Below, piece after piece: positions 24,843 to 33,643 of a stretch of 64,000 nt of DNA. This stretch comes from Zhongshania aquimaris (GTDB lineage Bacteria; Pseudomonadota; Gammaproteobacteria; Pseudomonadales; Spongiibacteraceae), in NCBI RefSeq assembly GCF_019312595.1, contig NZ_JAHWDQ010000005.1:1-64000 (forward strand). Direction: 5' to 3'. Under the pieces are notes generated by a model that was given only the letters and a program-made list of their open reading frames with translations, had not been told where the DNA came from and made no database searches. Position 1 is the stretch's first letter. Each line of letters starts with the position of its first letter. The position numbers and the translations under genes are program-made.

Positions 24843-25892
24843 ATGGAAGAAGCAAAAAGAGCTAAATTTCCCGTAAGTAAAGGTGCGGCGCTGGTCGTAG
24901 CAATGCTTGCTAGTGGGTTATCACAAGCGGGCTGGTATGACAGCGGTAAAGTGCTGGCAACCGGGGGCGTCAGTATGATTGACGGTGCCGGTGGCGGGGG
25001 TATAACGCCGTGGGCAACGATAACCGGTTACGGTACAAAAGAGGGGATCAATGGCGATCTTCATTATACTTACGCCCCATTAGCTAACTACACACTACAC
25101 TCGTTAGGAGCTGCGGTTGGCTTTTGGGACAGATTTGAGTTGTCGTACACGTCTAGTGCCCTTACTACCGGTTCGACCTTTGACACCGTCGGGCTAGTCG
25201 CAGACACTTTGGGTGGTGTGACGGGGTCGCTCGCGGGTACGCCGATTAATACCGGTATTGAACCTTTTAATACAACGATTGAGATGGAATCCATCGGCGC
25301 TAAGGTTCGTGTCTTTGGCGAAGCAATTTACGATTCCGATAATCTAATTCCGCAGATTGCGATTGGTGGATTTTATAAAAATAATAAGAATGAAGATCTC
25401 TTAAAAACACTGAAAGCTGATAAAGCCAAAGACTGGGAAGCCTATATATCTGCTACGAAGATATTTTTCCCAATTAATACCCTTATCAATATTACGGCGC
25501 GATACACCGCCGCTAACCAAACCGGCTTGGTGGGTTTTGGTGGGCCAGATGGCAGTGATAAAGAGATTCGTCCGGAAATATCGTTGGCCTATCTACTTCG
25601 CAAGGATACTGTAATTGGTATTGAGTGGGCTCAGCATGGGGACAATCTTGAAGGGGAGAGTGTTGAAATTGCTGGCTTAGATCTAACTGGTTTACAGCCT
25701 ACCTTAGAAGCATTGGGGCTTGGCAACGTGTCAGGAACATTAACTCAGCACGAAAGTGATTGGTATGATGTTTTTGTTGCGTTTTTCCCAAACAAAAACC
25801 TATCTATCACCATGGCATATGCGATGTTAGGTAACATCACTATTACTCCTGATCAGCATGGTTTTTACATGTCACTGCAAGCTAGTTTCTAG
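24843..25892 (+). CDS. DUF3034 family outer-membrane beta-barrel protein
   Basis: A 349-residue exported protein. After a signal peptide (about 1-29, ending LSQAG) it has the typical DUF3034 start GKVLATGGVSMIDGAGGGGITPW, then beta-strand-rich sequence (IGAKVRVFGEAIYDSDNLIPQIAIGGFYK; RPEISLAYLLRKDTVIGIEW) and a C-terminal strand ending in an aromatic residue (YMSLQASF), the signal for Bam-dependent insertion. Members are probably porins or transporters with unknown substrates. ATG 24843 has AGGAG at 7 bases; upstream in-frame codons are leader sequence. It heads the redox operon and may carry its substrate or metal across the outer membrane (inference). Confidence 0.85.
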   Translation: MEEAKRAKFPVSKGAALVVAMLASGLSQAGWYDSGKVLATGGVSMIDGAGGGGITPWATITGYGTKEGINGDLHYTYAPLANYTLHSLGAAVGFWDRFELSYTSSALTTGSTFDTVGLVADTLGGVTGSLAGTPINTGIEPFNTTIEMESIGAKVRVFGEAIYDSDNLIPQIAIGGFYKNNKNEDLLKTLKADKAKDWEAYISATKIFFPINTLINITARYTAANQTGLVGFGGPDGSDKEIRPEISLAYLLRKDTVIGIEWAQHGDNLEGESVEIAGLDLTGLQPTLEALGLGNVSGTLTQHESDWYDVFVAFFPNKNLSITMAYAMLGNITITPDQHGFYMSLQASF

Positions 25893-25931
25893 GTTCAATT
25901 GATAATACTTTTTAAATTTCTGGAGTGAATT

Positions 25932-26396
25932 ATGAAACAGATATTTCGTACTATAGCGATGATCTTTGTGCTTTGTTTAGCCGCGAGTCCTAGTTTTTCG
26001 CAAACCGGTAAAACCGAAACCTACCCGCCTATAGACAGTGATGCGCTTGAGCAGTTTGGTGGTCCAGAGGGAGTGCGCAACTGGGTAGAAAGTCTCTTTT
26101 ACTACATTATGCTGGATAACAGAATCAATCACGTGTTTCGCGAGTTCGGCAATATTGAGAGGCAAATCTACTTAAATACGCAATTACTGCAATTGGTTCT
26201 AGGCGGTAATGAGGTTGAGTACCAGGGCGCGAGTATGGCTGCAGCGCACGCGGACTTGGGTATTACGCTAACGCAATTCAATGCGGTTGTGGAAGCGGCG
26301 TACAATGCTTGCGAGCGAATTCAGCTGACCTATGAAGCATGCAATTTAATGATTGCCGGCTTGGCTCCGTACAAGCACGCCATTGTAACGCGTTAA
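25932..26396 (+). CDS. Exported group 1 truncated haemoglobin
   Basis: A 154-residue truncated globin with a clear signal peptide (about 1-23, ending SFSQ), so it acts in the periplasm, unlike most truncated globins, which are cytoplasmic. The family pattern is visible: ESLFYYIMLDNRINHVFRE (helix B-C with the distal Tyr) and MAAAHADLGITLTQFNAVVEAA, with His106 as the proximal haem ligand. It could bind O2 or NO or transfer electrons. Two Cys residues near the C-terminus (NACER and EACNL) could form a disulfide. It lies 39 bases after the barrel gene and 18 before the flavoprotein gene. Confidence 0.85.
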   Translation: MKQIFRTIAMIFVLCLAASPSFSQTGKTETYPPIDSDALEQFGGPEGVRNWVESLFYYIMLDNRINHVFREFGNIERQIYLNTQLLQLVLGGNEVEYQGASMAAAHADLGITLTQFNAVVEAAYNACERIQLTYEACNLMIAGLAPYKHAIVTR

Positions 26397-26414
26397 TTTA
26401 TGATTGGAGATCGC

Positions 26415-27008
26415 ATGCTTAATCAATCTGAAAGAGCGGGCGAGGCGGCATCGATTGATGCCGCTGATTTTGCCCCTTATCGACACCTTGCTGTTATCGC
26501 TCTCTTTGCGTTTGTCTTAATGTGCTCTATGACAGTTGTGGCCTTTGAGCTTTACAAAACATTTCAAACCCCTGAAGTATTTTTGGCTGATGTTTTTAAA
26601 AATGATGTGCCTTCACCGAAGTTGCTGGTACTAAATAGCGCTTCACAGAGGGAGATCGCATCAGTATTTAATCGCTCATTCCCGCAGCAGCGAGTTCGCT
26701 ATTGGGAAGATGGCGATAGAACCGTTTGGATCTTTGATGATATTGGTAAAGAGGGTTATGTGCCGACCACCAGTGGCTTTGTTATCAATAATGGCGTTGT
26801 CGATTCCGCCAAGGTCTTAATTTATCGCGAGTCTCGCGGTGAGCAAGTGGCGGAGCCATCATTCCTCAATCAAATAAATGGCTCGAAGGCTGCGGGAAAG
26901 GGCTTAGATAAACCGGTGGACAATATTACAGGGGCGACATTGTCGGTAGAAATGATGAAGCGTATGGCCCGCACCGCGATTACTTTGGATTCATTGCGCA
27001 GTAAATGA
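26415..27008 (+). CDS. Membrane-anchored FMN-binding domain protein
   Basis: A 197-residue protein with one N-terminal membrane helix (about 24-45) and a periplasmic FMN-binding domain (PF04205 type). The motif VDNITGATLS matches the D-x-x-T/S-G-A-T signature at which ApbE attaches FMN covalently; the threonine is about residue 175. It is related to the FMN-carrying subunits NqrC and RnfG. No apbE gene is in the window, so the transferase must be encoded elsewhere. ATG 26415 with GGAG at 5 bases is preferred to the ATG at 26400. It would pass electrons between the PepSY protein and the globin or cupredoxin. Confidence 0.85.
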   Translation: MLNQSERAGEAASIDAADFAPYRHLAVIALFAFVLMCSMTVVAFELYKTFQTPEVFLADVFKNDVPSPKLLVLNSASQREIASVFNRSFPQQRVRYWEDGDRTVWIFDDIGKEGYVPTTSGFVINNGVVDSAKVLIYRESRGEQVAEPSFLNQINGSKAAGKGLDKPVDNITGATLSVEMMKRMARTAITLDSLRSK

Positions 27009-27030
27009 AAAAACCTTGTAAGGAGTTGTT

Positions 27031-27915
27031 ATGCGTGATCAGAATGCGGTGCGAGTTGATGCGCAAGAATCACCCACTTTTGTCGATACATCAGTGAAGC
27101 GGAAGTCAGTTGTGAATTCGGTGAGGTCATCGGTGGCTAAGCCAAAGTTGAATGTGTCAATGTTGCTGCGTAAGTGGCATCAGCGAGTTGGTTTATTCGC
27201 TTTTGTTTTTATGGGCTGGCTAGGGTTTAGTGGTGTTCTCTTAAATCAGAGCGTTAGTCTTGGCTTAGATGCTATACGAGTCGATTCCACGGCATTGATG
27301 TCGCTCTATGGTCTTCATACCCAAGTTCCCGAAAATGGATACCGCTCTGGCAGTCACTGGTTGGTCACAACTACCGAGAATACGGTGTTGGATGATATTG
27401 CGCTAGCCCAGCATATTCCGTCGCCGTTGGGCTTTGTTGATATTAAAAATGCATTTGGCGAAACTTTGTATGTTGCAACAAGTGACAAGTTAACTCTGCT
27501 GTCGCCAGAGGGCGTCGTGATTGAGGAGCAAAGTGGTTTTATGCTGCCCGTAGGCCACATTCGTAATCTAGGTTTAATAGAACGAGGTGGTTCGTCGCAT
27601 TTAGCTTTGCAGGGTGAAAATACCTATATCACAGAAGATGGGCTCACATGGAATGAGCTTAATAATTCAGATGATGTGTCTTGGTCTCGCTTGGTTGATT
27701 TAACGGATGAGGCAATCTCAGATGTTGAGCCTTTTGCTCATCCCACGGTAGCGCTTGAGCAGGTACTGATAGATTTGCACAGCGGCCGATTATTTGGATT
27801 GATTGGGTCTACGGTTATTAATATTGTCGGAATTGCCGCTGTGTTTCTCTCTATAACGGGAATTTGGATGACATGGCGAACAGGCCGTATGCGTAATGCT
27901 AGGTCGAAGAAGTAA
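27031..27915 (+). CDS. PepSY-associated transmembrane protein
   Basis: A 294-residue membrane protein. After a basic N-terminus, LRKWHQRVGLFAFVFMGWLGFSGVLLN (about 46-72) is the first helix of PepSY_TM proteins, with the usual histidine before it. A periplasmic domain follows (about 75-255) and a second helix (IGSTVINIVGIAAVFLSITGIWMTW) ends the protein. PepSY_TM proteins often accompany flavinylated FMN-binding proteins and are thought to move electrons across the inner membrane, possibly through haem. Two His in LVDLHSGRLFG-type context (LIDLHSGRLFG) precede the last helix, as in many relatives. Ribosome site AAGGAG precedes the ATG. Confidence 0.85.
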   Translation: MRDQNAVRVDAQESPTFVDTSVKRKSVVNSVRSSVAKPKLNVSMLLRKWHQRVGLFAFVFMGWLGFSGVLLNQSVSLGLDAIRVDSTALMSLYGLHTQVPENGYRSGSHWLVTTTENTVLDDIALAQHIPSPLGFVDIKNAFGETLYVATSDKLTLLSPEGVVIEEQSGFMLPVGHIRNLGLIERGGSSHLALQGENTYITEDGLTWNELNNSDDVSWSRLVDLTDEAISDVEPFAHPTVALEQVLIDLHSGRLFGLIGSTVINIVGIAAVFLSITGIWMTWRTGRMRNARSKK

Positions 27916-27972
27916 TTTCATGATTTGCGTGTTGCTCTCCCGTTAATTGGGGGCTCGATTTAAGAGGTGTGT

Positions 27973-28716
27973 ATGAAGATATATTACTGCATCTGTACTT
28001 TGCTAGCTGTAATAACGATGATTTTGGGGGCGGCAATTTCCTCTGATGTGATGGCAGGCGAAAGCGCTGCCGGTATTGAAATAGCAAATTTTAAGTTTGA
28101 CCCTGGTGAGAAGACTGTTGCTGTTGGTCAAGATGTTGTGTGGAAAAATCTCGACGGTTCCACGCATACGGTATTGATTGATGGGAAAGAGAGTCCGCGG
28201 CTTAAAAAGGGTGATGATTATCGCCAGGTATTTTCCAAACCGGGGAGATATGCTTATCAGTGTGGCCTGCATTCATCGATGAAGGGTGTGGTTAATGTGA
28301 GTGATGCTGCGGCTGTTAAATCAGCTGGCTTGATAGTACCTGCACCGTCAAGTCCAAAAGCGATGCCTGCTGTCCCAACGGTTATCGCTAGTTCGGCATC
28401 TAGTGGTATTCAAAAGGTGGCTGGCCCTGGCCCTACGCCAGTGCCACACGCTGATTCCGCTACGGAGGCGCCAAATGTGGTTTCCATAGTCGATTTTATG
28501 CGGTTTTCGCCAGCGGTGCTCACTGTTAAGGCGGGCACGACGGTGACATGGAATAATTACGATGGCTCTAATCATATTATTGTCTTTGGAAATGTTCGTA
28601 GTCCGCGTCTTAAGCACGATTCAAGTTTTTCCTATGAGTTTAATAAGCCGGGTGAATATTCCTATATATGCGGCATCCACGGCGAGAAAATGTCGGGAAA
28701 GATTATTGTGATGTAA
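27973..28716 (+). CDS. Two-domain cupredoxin
   Basis: A 247-residue exported protein with a signal peptide (about 1-30) and two plastocyanin/amicyanin-type blue-copper domains joined by a Pro/Ala/Ser-rich linker (about 115-170). Each domain has a full set of type 1 copper ligands: His65, Cys97, His100, Met103 in the first (STHTV; CGLHSSM) and His201, Cys233, His236, Met240 in the second (SNHII; CGIHGEKM). It would carry electrons in the periplasm. ATG 27973 with AAGAGG upstream is chosen over the GTG six bases earlier. It is the last gene of the redox operon and is followed by a strong terminator. Confidence 0.9.
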   Translation: MKIYYCICTLLAVITMILGAAISSDVMAGESAAGIEIANFKFDPGEKTVAVGQDVVWKNLDGSTHTVLIDGKESPRLKKGDDYRQVFSKPGRYAYQCGLHSSMKGVVNVSDAAAVKSAGLIVPAPSSPKAMPAVPTVIASSASSGIQKVAGPGPTPVPHADSATEAPNVVSIVDFMRFSPAVLTVKAGTTVTWNNYDGSNHIIVFGNVRSPRLKHDSSFSYEFNKPGEYSYICGIHGEKMSGKIIVM

Positions 28717-28741
28717 TTGATTGCCGTTTGAATGTTTTATG

Positions 28742-28775
28742 TGCTCAGGTAGATGGTCTCTATCTGAGCATTTTT
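28742..28775 (+). terminator. Rho-independent terminator of the redox operon
   Basis: TGCTCAGGTAGA pairs with TCTATCTGAGCA (one G-T pair) and is followed by TTTTTG. It begins 26 bases after the cupredoxin stop codon. Confidence 0.9.
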
Positions 28776-29355
28776 GTATTGCGATTATAATAATAATTTT
28801 ATAGTTGGTTTTCTGCTTTGGCCCTCGTCCTACCTCCGTTTTTCCTTGACCTCATTTTAGATGTGATAGCACGCCCCCGGTTGTCGTCGCGCGTCGCGGC
28901 GAGAACCAAATTGCGCCTACTTTAATTTATCTACGTAGCGTTCCAAGCACCTTCTCATCCACTGTATAGAATATGGTTACGCCCATACAGGTGGTTGGCT
29001 CCTTCGCTTTTTTACGTGTTTGGTGATTGCGCATGCATAGTGCACGAACCAAGAGATATGTAACTTTTGAGGATGGCGAGAATGTTGTTTTATGGTGCAT
29101 TTTTGCACAGTTTGAGATCAGGCAAGCTTTTGGTAGGCGTTCTATTATGGTGCGTTATTCAGTTTGGGCTTGTTTTTATGATTTTTATTTTAATTTAACT
29201 TATTGATTTTTAAGGGTTATAAAATATTGTTTTGATTGATTTTTGATGTTGGCTTCCTCCTTGCTGAATCGATAACGCTGTTAAAGATATCCTGACGATA
29301 TAGGCAGGATTATGCGGCGTTATGGCGCAAAGCCCGACTTATTAAGAGGTGTATA
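28776..29355. promoter_or_regulatory. Gene-free upstream region of the porin gene
   Basis: No supported gene. It contains a palindrome GTGCA-TTTT-TGCAC (29095-29108) and a sigma54-like element at 29250-29265, with a leader that can fold (ATCCTG / CAGGAT near 29290-29310). The remainder is AT-rich without clear features. Confidence 0.4.
29250..29265 (+). promoter_or_regulatory. Sigma54-like promoter of the porin gene (weaker)
   Basis: TTGGCTTCCTCCTTGCT keeps TTGGC and TTGCT with GG-N10-GC spacing but departs from the consensus CAC. Transcription would start near 29277. The GTGCA palindrome at 29095-29108 lies about 170 bases upstream. Confidence 0.5.
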
Positions 29356-30603
29356 TTGAAAATCAATAGTTTGCCAACAGTTGTGTTGGCTTCTTGTGTG
29401 GCTTGTGCCGCACAAACTTCGTTTACAGCGGAATCAATTAGCGAAGCATTTACTAAGGGCGAGGCGCATTTGAATTTGCGTATGCGTTATGAGTCGGTCA
29501 CAGAAGATACAAGCGCTGGTGATAATACCGGTAGTGCAGTAACGCTTAGATCACGCTTAAATTTTAAGACAGATGGCTATCAAGGTTTTTATGGTTTCGT
29601 TGAAATGGATGACGTGAGTAATTTTACGGGTAGTGCTAATGACAGCGTCAATGGCAAAACTGCTGAGCCTTTGATCGCTGATCCAGTTGGCACCGAAGTT
29701 AACCAGGTGTTTTTGGGATATAAAAATTGGGATACAGAATTTAAATATGGTCGTCAGCGTTTGACCTTAGACAACCACCGTTTCGTTGGCCATGTTGCGT
29801 GGCGTCAGAATGAACAGACTTATGATGGTTTTACCATTGCCAATAGCAGCGTCGATAAACTTAAACTTAACTATGCGCATATTTCGAATGTGAATCGTAT
29901 TTTTGGTGAAAGTAGCCCAGTGGGCGATACAAAAATGGACACGCATTTGTTCAACGCTAACTACACCTTTGCGGCGGGTAGCTTAACGGGCTACGCCTAC
30001 TTGCTTGAATCCGATGATAACTTTGCCGGCTTTAAACGGATGGATACCGATACCTATGGCGTGCGTTGGCAGGGCAAGACCGGCATCGTCGCTTATAACC
30101 TTGAATACGCCAGCCAAGATAGTGCCGGAGATAATCCCGCGGACTACTCTGCCGACTATATGTTAGCTGAGGCCAATATTAGCGTTGCGCCGCTTGTCAT
30201 CGGTGTGGGTTACGAGACCCTGAGCGCAGATGACGAGGGATTTTTTATCACGCCATTGGCAACGCTGTTTAAATTCCAGGGTTGGACCGACAATTTCCTA
30301 AACAAGGGTTTGGGTAATATAAGTGAAGGGATCAATGATGCGTATTTAACCGTATCAGGGGTGGCCTATGGTATGAGCTGGCAGATTGCTTATCATGACT
30401 TTAGTTCTGATCAGGATAATGCGTCGGGCGATAGCGACCTGGGTTCGGAGTTTGGTGGTTTTATTGCGAAAAGCTGGGGGGCATATTCTGCAGAGCTGCG
30501 TTACGCGAACTACAGTGCCGGTGATTCAACGCCATTTAATGGTGGTGGTTTAACGCTGGTAGATACCCAAAAGCTGTGGCTGACTTTCAACCTTAACTTC
30601 TAA
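29356..30603 (+). CDS. Outer-membrane porin of alginate-export (AlgE-like) type
   Basis: A 415-residue beta-barrel protein with a signal peptide (about 1-25). The sequence AHLNLRMRYESV, then VTLRSRLNFKTDGYQGFYGFVEMDDV, then VNQVFLGYKNWDTEFKYGRQRLTLDNHRFVGHVAWRQNEQTYDGF is characteristic of the alginate-export/porin family, and it ends in a strand finishing with Phe (LWLTFNLNF). Such proteins form outer-membrane channels for sugars, acids or other small molecules; the substrate here is unknown. The start is a TTG with AAGAGG 6 bases upstream; no ATG lies nearby. It is monocistronic. Confidence 0.8.
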   Translation: MKINSLPTVVLASCVACAAQTSFTAESISEAFTKGEAHLNLRMRYESVTEDTSAGDNTGSAVTLRSRLNFKTDGYQGFYGFVEMDDVSNFTGSANDSVNGKTAEPLIADPVGTEVNQVFLGYKNWDTEFKYGRQRLTLDNHRFVGHVAWRQNEQTYDGFTIANSSVDKLKLNYAHISNVNRIFGESSPVGDTKMDTHLFNANYTFAAGSLTGYAYLLESDDNFAGFKRMDTDTYGVRWQGKTGIVAYNLEYASQDSAGDNPADYSADYMLAEANISVAPLVIGVGYETLSADDEGFFITPLATLFKFQGWTDNFLNKGLGNISEGINDAYLTVSGVAYGMSWQIAYHDFSSDQDNASGDSDLGSEFGGFIAKSWGAYSAELRYANYSAGDSTPFNGGGLTLVDTQKLWLTFNLNF

Positions 30604-30699
30604 ACACATGCGGAAATGTACTGCTAGGGTTAATCGTTCTTGCAGGGTTGGGAAGCGCTGACGCGTGCAATTGAATTGATTTGGTTTTGTTCAATAGAG

Positions 30700-30739
30700 T
30701 TGGCTTACTGCTCCATTACTAGTTCGAGCAATAAGCCAA
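30700..30739. terminator. Stem-loop between convergent genes
   Basis: TTGGCTTACTGCT pairs with AGCAATAAGCCAA (one mismatch) around 14 bases. It lies between the convergent porin and small secreted protein genes and may end both transcripts, though neither side has a T-run. Confidence 0.45.
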
Positions 30740-30761
30740 TTCAGCAATGTAATTGTTAGCG

Positions 30762-31157
30762 TTAAAAAATCCCGCCTTCAACAGCGCCACCCAGGAGGGG
30801 TATGGATGCCGTTTCTGCAAGATTAAGAATCACTGGTGTCAGGCCGCCGAGTTGTAGAGCTTGTCCATCATCTGTTAATCCGTCAAATGTTGTAATTATC
30901 ACGTCTAAACCTTGTACAGGGAATGGGAGTGCCGTATTGAGTGTGGTGTTGAGCACATCACTTGCCATTGCGGTGACGCTGCCGATAAGTTCATTGTCAG
31001 CCGAAAGAGAGCTAATTGCGGGGAGTAGCGATTGACTGGCAAGACCGGTTACTGAGGGCAGCAGGCTTCCTACTAATCCTGTTGATCCAGCTTGGGAGTG
31101 CGCATTGCTTGCGATAGACAGCATTGTGCTAATTAGAATTATATTTAAAGGTTTCAT
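30762..31157 (-). CDS. Small secreted Leu/Gly-rich repeat protein, copy 2
   Basis: A 131-residue paralogue of the protein at 23475-23954. It has the same kind of signal peptide (MKPLNIILISTMLSIASNAHSQ), the mature start AGSTGLVGSL, low charge, and the shared C-terminus (LGGLTPVILNLAETASIPLLGGAVEGGIF). It lacks about 28 residues in the middle and thus one repeat unit. ATG has GGAG at 6 bases. I see no sigma54 element upstream of this copy. Function unknown; the pair flanks the redox operon and porin. Confidence 0.8.
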   Translation of the reverse strand: MKPLNIILISTMLSIASNAHSQAGSTGLVGSLLPSVTGLASQSLLPAISSLSADNELIGSVTAMASDVLNTTLNTALPFPVQGLDVIITTFDGLTDDGQALQLGGLTPVILNLAETASIPLLGGAVEGGIF

Positions 31158-31560
31158 GGCCGCTCCAAGTGTAAATAAAGGTCTAGTTATTAGTTGTGTC
31201 GTAAATAACTACGCAGTGTTATCTATTAAGGCTTTTGTGCACTAAATGGTATCTGGATGGGTGTTGTAGAGCAATTGCGGTCGGTGCGTTTTGGGATGTG
31301 GCCCTCATTTGCTGCAAGGTCGTGTAGATACTTGGTTTAACTGGCTTTGGCTCGATAGTGCAGTGAAGCCCGGTATCGCTGTAATCATTACATCGTCCGG
31401 TTTTGCATGTGAGGTAGCTATTGGAAGTGCATTTTATATCGGCTCGCGGCCACCATGGCTTAATTGCAATTGCCCGCAGCTCGTATTGCGTTAGCGTAGA
31501 GCTGGCGCGATAGCGGTGATACCATGCCACACAGAATTTTCTGTGTGGCGTTTTTATTCT
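31158..31560. other. Gene-free region before mpl
   Basis: About 400 bases without a supported gene. The only clear element is a terminator hairpin (31527-31556) directly before the mpl start codon. A small RNA ending at that terminator is possible, but I could not recognise one. Confidence 0.4.
31527..31556 (+). terminator. Rho-independent terminator just before mpl
   Basis: CCACACAGA and TCTGTGTGG form a perfect 9-bp stem with loop ATTT, followed by CGTTTTTATT. The mpl ATG begins 5 bases later, so the element occupies the place of the mpl ribosome site. Confidence 0.75.
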
Positions 31561-32943
31561 ATGCACCTACATATTTTGGGTATTTGCGGTACGTTTATGG
31601 GCGGCTTGGCGATCCTCGCCCGAGAATTGGGTCACACCGTTACCGGCTCGGATGCCAATGTTTATCCGCCAATGAGTACACAGCTGGAGTCTCAGGGAAT
31701 CACCCTGATGGAAGGCTATGATCCAGCGCACCTGTCTCCCGAGCCTGATTTAGTCATTATTGGTAATGCCATGTCGCGGGGCAATCCGGCGGTAGAGCAC
31801 GTGCTCAACCGCGGGATTCCTTATACCTCTGGCCCGCAATGGTTGAGCGATCATGTTTTGCAAAGTCGCTGGGTTTTGGCTTGCGCGGGTACTCATGGCA
31901 AAACAACTACCAGCAGCATGCTGGCGTGGGTGCTGGAAGACTGCGGTTTTCAGCCGGGTTTCTTGATCGGTGGCGTTCCGGGAGACTTTGGTTTGTCTGC
32001 CCGCCTGGGTGGCTCAGATTTCTTCGTCATCGAAGCCGATGAATACGACAGTGCCTTTTTTGATAAGCGTTCAAAGTTTGTTCACTATCGTCCTTATACC
32101 GCTATTCTCAATAATCTTGAGTTTGATCACGCTGATATCTTTGACGATTTGGCGGCGATTCAGCGGCAATTTCATCACTTAGTGAGAACCGTACCGGCCA
32201 TTGGTCGCATTGTTGTACCAGCCGCTGAGCCGGCCCTAGAAGCCGTATTAAAGATGGGCTGTTGGAGCGAAGTTGAACACGTGAGTAGCCATGTGGGGCA
32301 GCTTGCGGAATGGCAGGCCGACGTACTTAGCGATGACTTTGCAAGTTTCGATGTGCTCTATCGCGGGATTTTGCAGGGACGTGTTAGCTGGTCCCATACC
32401 GGCGAGCACAATGTAAACAACGCCCTTGCTGCGCTCGCTGCCGCGCATCATATTGGTGTGCAGCCAAAAGACGGTATAGCTGCGCTTTGCCAGTTTCGCG
32501 GGGTAAAGCGTCGCATGGAGCTGCTAGGTACGGTCGCCGGTATTGCGGTTTACGATGATTTTGCCCACCACCCAACGGCCATTGCCACAACCCTTGAGGG
32601 CTTGCGCGGCCGAGTGACTAAGGGGCGGATTGTCGCGTTGATAGAACCGCGATCCAATACTATGCGTATGGGAGTGTATAAAGATCGTTTGGCGCCGGCC
32701 ACAAGCTGTGCCGACGAGGTGATCTGGTATCAGCCCCCTGGCTTGGATTGGTCCTTAGATTCTGTAATAGCAGGTAGTGCGACACCGGCACGTTTAAGCA
32801 CGGATCTTGATCGCACGGTGAGTGAGTTGGTCGCGTCATTAAAGGTTGGTGATCATTTGGTGATTATGAGTAATGGTGGGTTTTCCGGTGTACACCAGCG
32901 GATTTTGAAGGCCTTGCGCCAACGCTGGGGGCAGGGCGAATGA
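31561..32943 (+). CDS. mpl: UDP-MurNAc:L-Ala-gamma-D-Glu-meso-DAP ligase
   Basis: A 460-residue Mur-ligase-family enzyme of peptidoglycan recycling that joins recovered tripeptide to UDP-MurNAc using ATP. Visible motifs: the N-terminal Rossmann start [17 protein letters not shown], the P-loop [18 protein letters not shown] (about 108-125), [16 protein letters not shown] (about 160), [14 protein letters not shown] (about 280) and [10 protein letters not shown] (about 340). The start at 31561 fits the family; an upstream GTG frame would add 15 unrelated residues. No ribosome site is seen because a terminator hairpin lies there. Its end overlaps ubiX by four bases. Confidence 0.95.
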   Translation: MHLHILGICGTFMGGLAILARELGHTVTGSDANVYPPMSTQLESQGITLMEGYDPAHLSPEPDLVIIGNAMSRGNPAVEHVLNRGIPYTSGPQWLSDHVLQSRWVLACAGTHGKTTTSSMLAWVLEDCGFQPGFLIGGVPGDFGLSARLGGSDFFVIEADEYDSAFFDKRSKFVHYRPYTAILNNLEFDHADIFDDLAAIQRQFHHLVRTVPAIGRIVVPAAEPALEAVLKMGCWSEVEHVSSHVGQLAEWQADVLSDDFASFDVLYRGILQGRVSWSHTGEHNVNNALAALAAAHHIGVQPKDGIAALCQFRGVKRRMELLGTVAGIAVYDDFAHHPTAIATTLEGLRGRVTKGRIVALIEPRSNTMRMGVYKDRLAPATSCADEVIWYQPPGLDWSLDSVIAGSATPARLSTDLDRTVSELVASLKVGDHLVIMSNGGFSGVHQRILKALRQRWGQGE

Positions 32944-33539
32944 GGGCCGTAACACTGGCGATGACCGGTGCGTCGGGCGCGCAATATGGTTTGCGCTTGC
33001 TAGAGTGTCTACTTGCTGCTGGCTGCGAAGTGCACTTTATGATCTCGAAAGCCGCCTTACTGGTTGTGGCTACCGAGACCGACGAAGCGCTGCCAGCGCG
33101 TCCCAGTCTGTTACAGCGCTACTTGTGCGAACGTTTTTCTTGCACACCTGAACAGCTAAAAGTGCACGGCCCAGAAGATTGGATGGCGCCAGTGGCGTCT
33201 GGCAGTGGTGCGCCGTCGTCGATGGTGGTGTGCCCCGCGAGCACAGGTACACTGTCTGCGATTGCTTGCGGTGCAAGCAATAATTTAATTGAACGCGCGG
33301 CGGATGTTGCGCTCAAAGAGCGTCGCCAGCTCATTCTGGTGCCACGGGAAATGCCGCTGTCGGCAATTCATTTGCAGCACATGTTGAGTCTTACCCAGAT
33401 GGGCGCGACCATTATGCCGGCGTCACCTGGGTTTTATCGGCAGCCGCAAAGTGTGGCTGACTTAGTAGATTTTGTAGTGGCACGTATTCTCGATCATCTC
33501 GGTGTGGCGCAAAGGTTGGTGCCGCGCTGGGGTGAATAA
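32940..33539 (+). CDS. ubiX: Flavin prenyltransferase
   Basis: A 199-residue UbiX: it makes the prenylated FMN cofactor for the decarboxylase UbiD in ubiquinone synthesis. [15 protein letters not shown] near the start is the flavin-binding loop; [31 protein letters not shown] (in two parts, about 100-130) and [16 protein letters not shown] match the family's dimethylallyl-phosphate and FMN sites. ATGA overlap with mpl indicates co-translation, an order (mpl-ubiX) common in gammaproteobacteria. Confidence 0.95.
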   Translation: MRAVTLAMTGASGAQYGLRLLECLLAAGCEVHFMISKAALLVVATETDEALPARPSLLQRYLCERFSCTPEQLKVHGPEDWMAPVASGSGAPSSMVVCPASTGTLSAIACGASNNLIERAADVALKERRQLILVPREMPLSAIHLQHMLSLTQMGATIMPASPGFYRQPQSVADLVDFVVARILDHLGVAQRLVPRWGE

Positions 33540-33643
33540 TATCGAGTATCAAGTTTTATCCGTCGCTAGGGTGGCGGACTTAATTAACACAAGAATCGGA
33601 TAGTTCCAATCCGGCAATATATATAGTTTATCGAGGGCTTGGC

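Noticed and set aside
31158-31526. Small RNA or tRNA upstream of mpl
   Set aside because: No tRNA fold or known RNA motif was found; only the terminator at 31527 supports a transcript, which is not enough.
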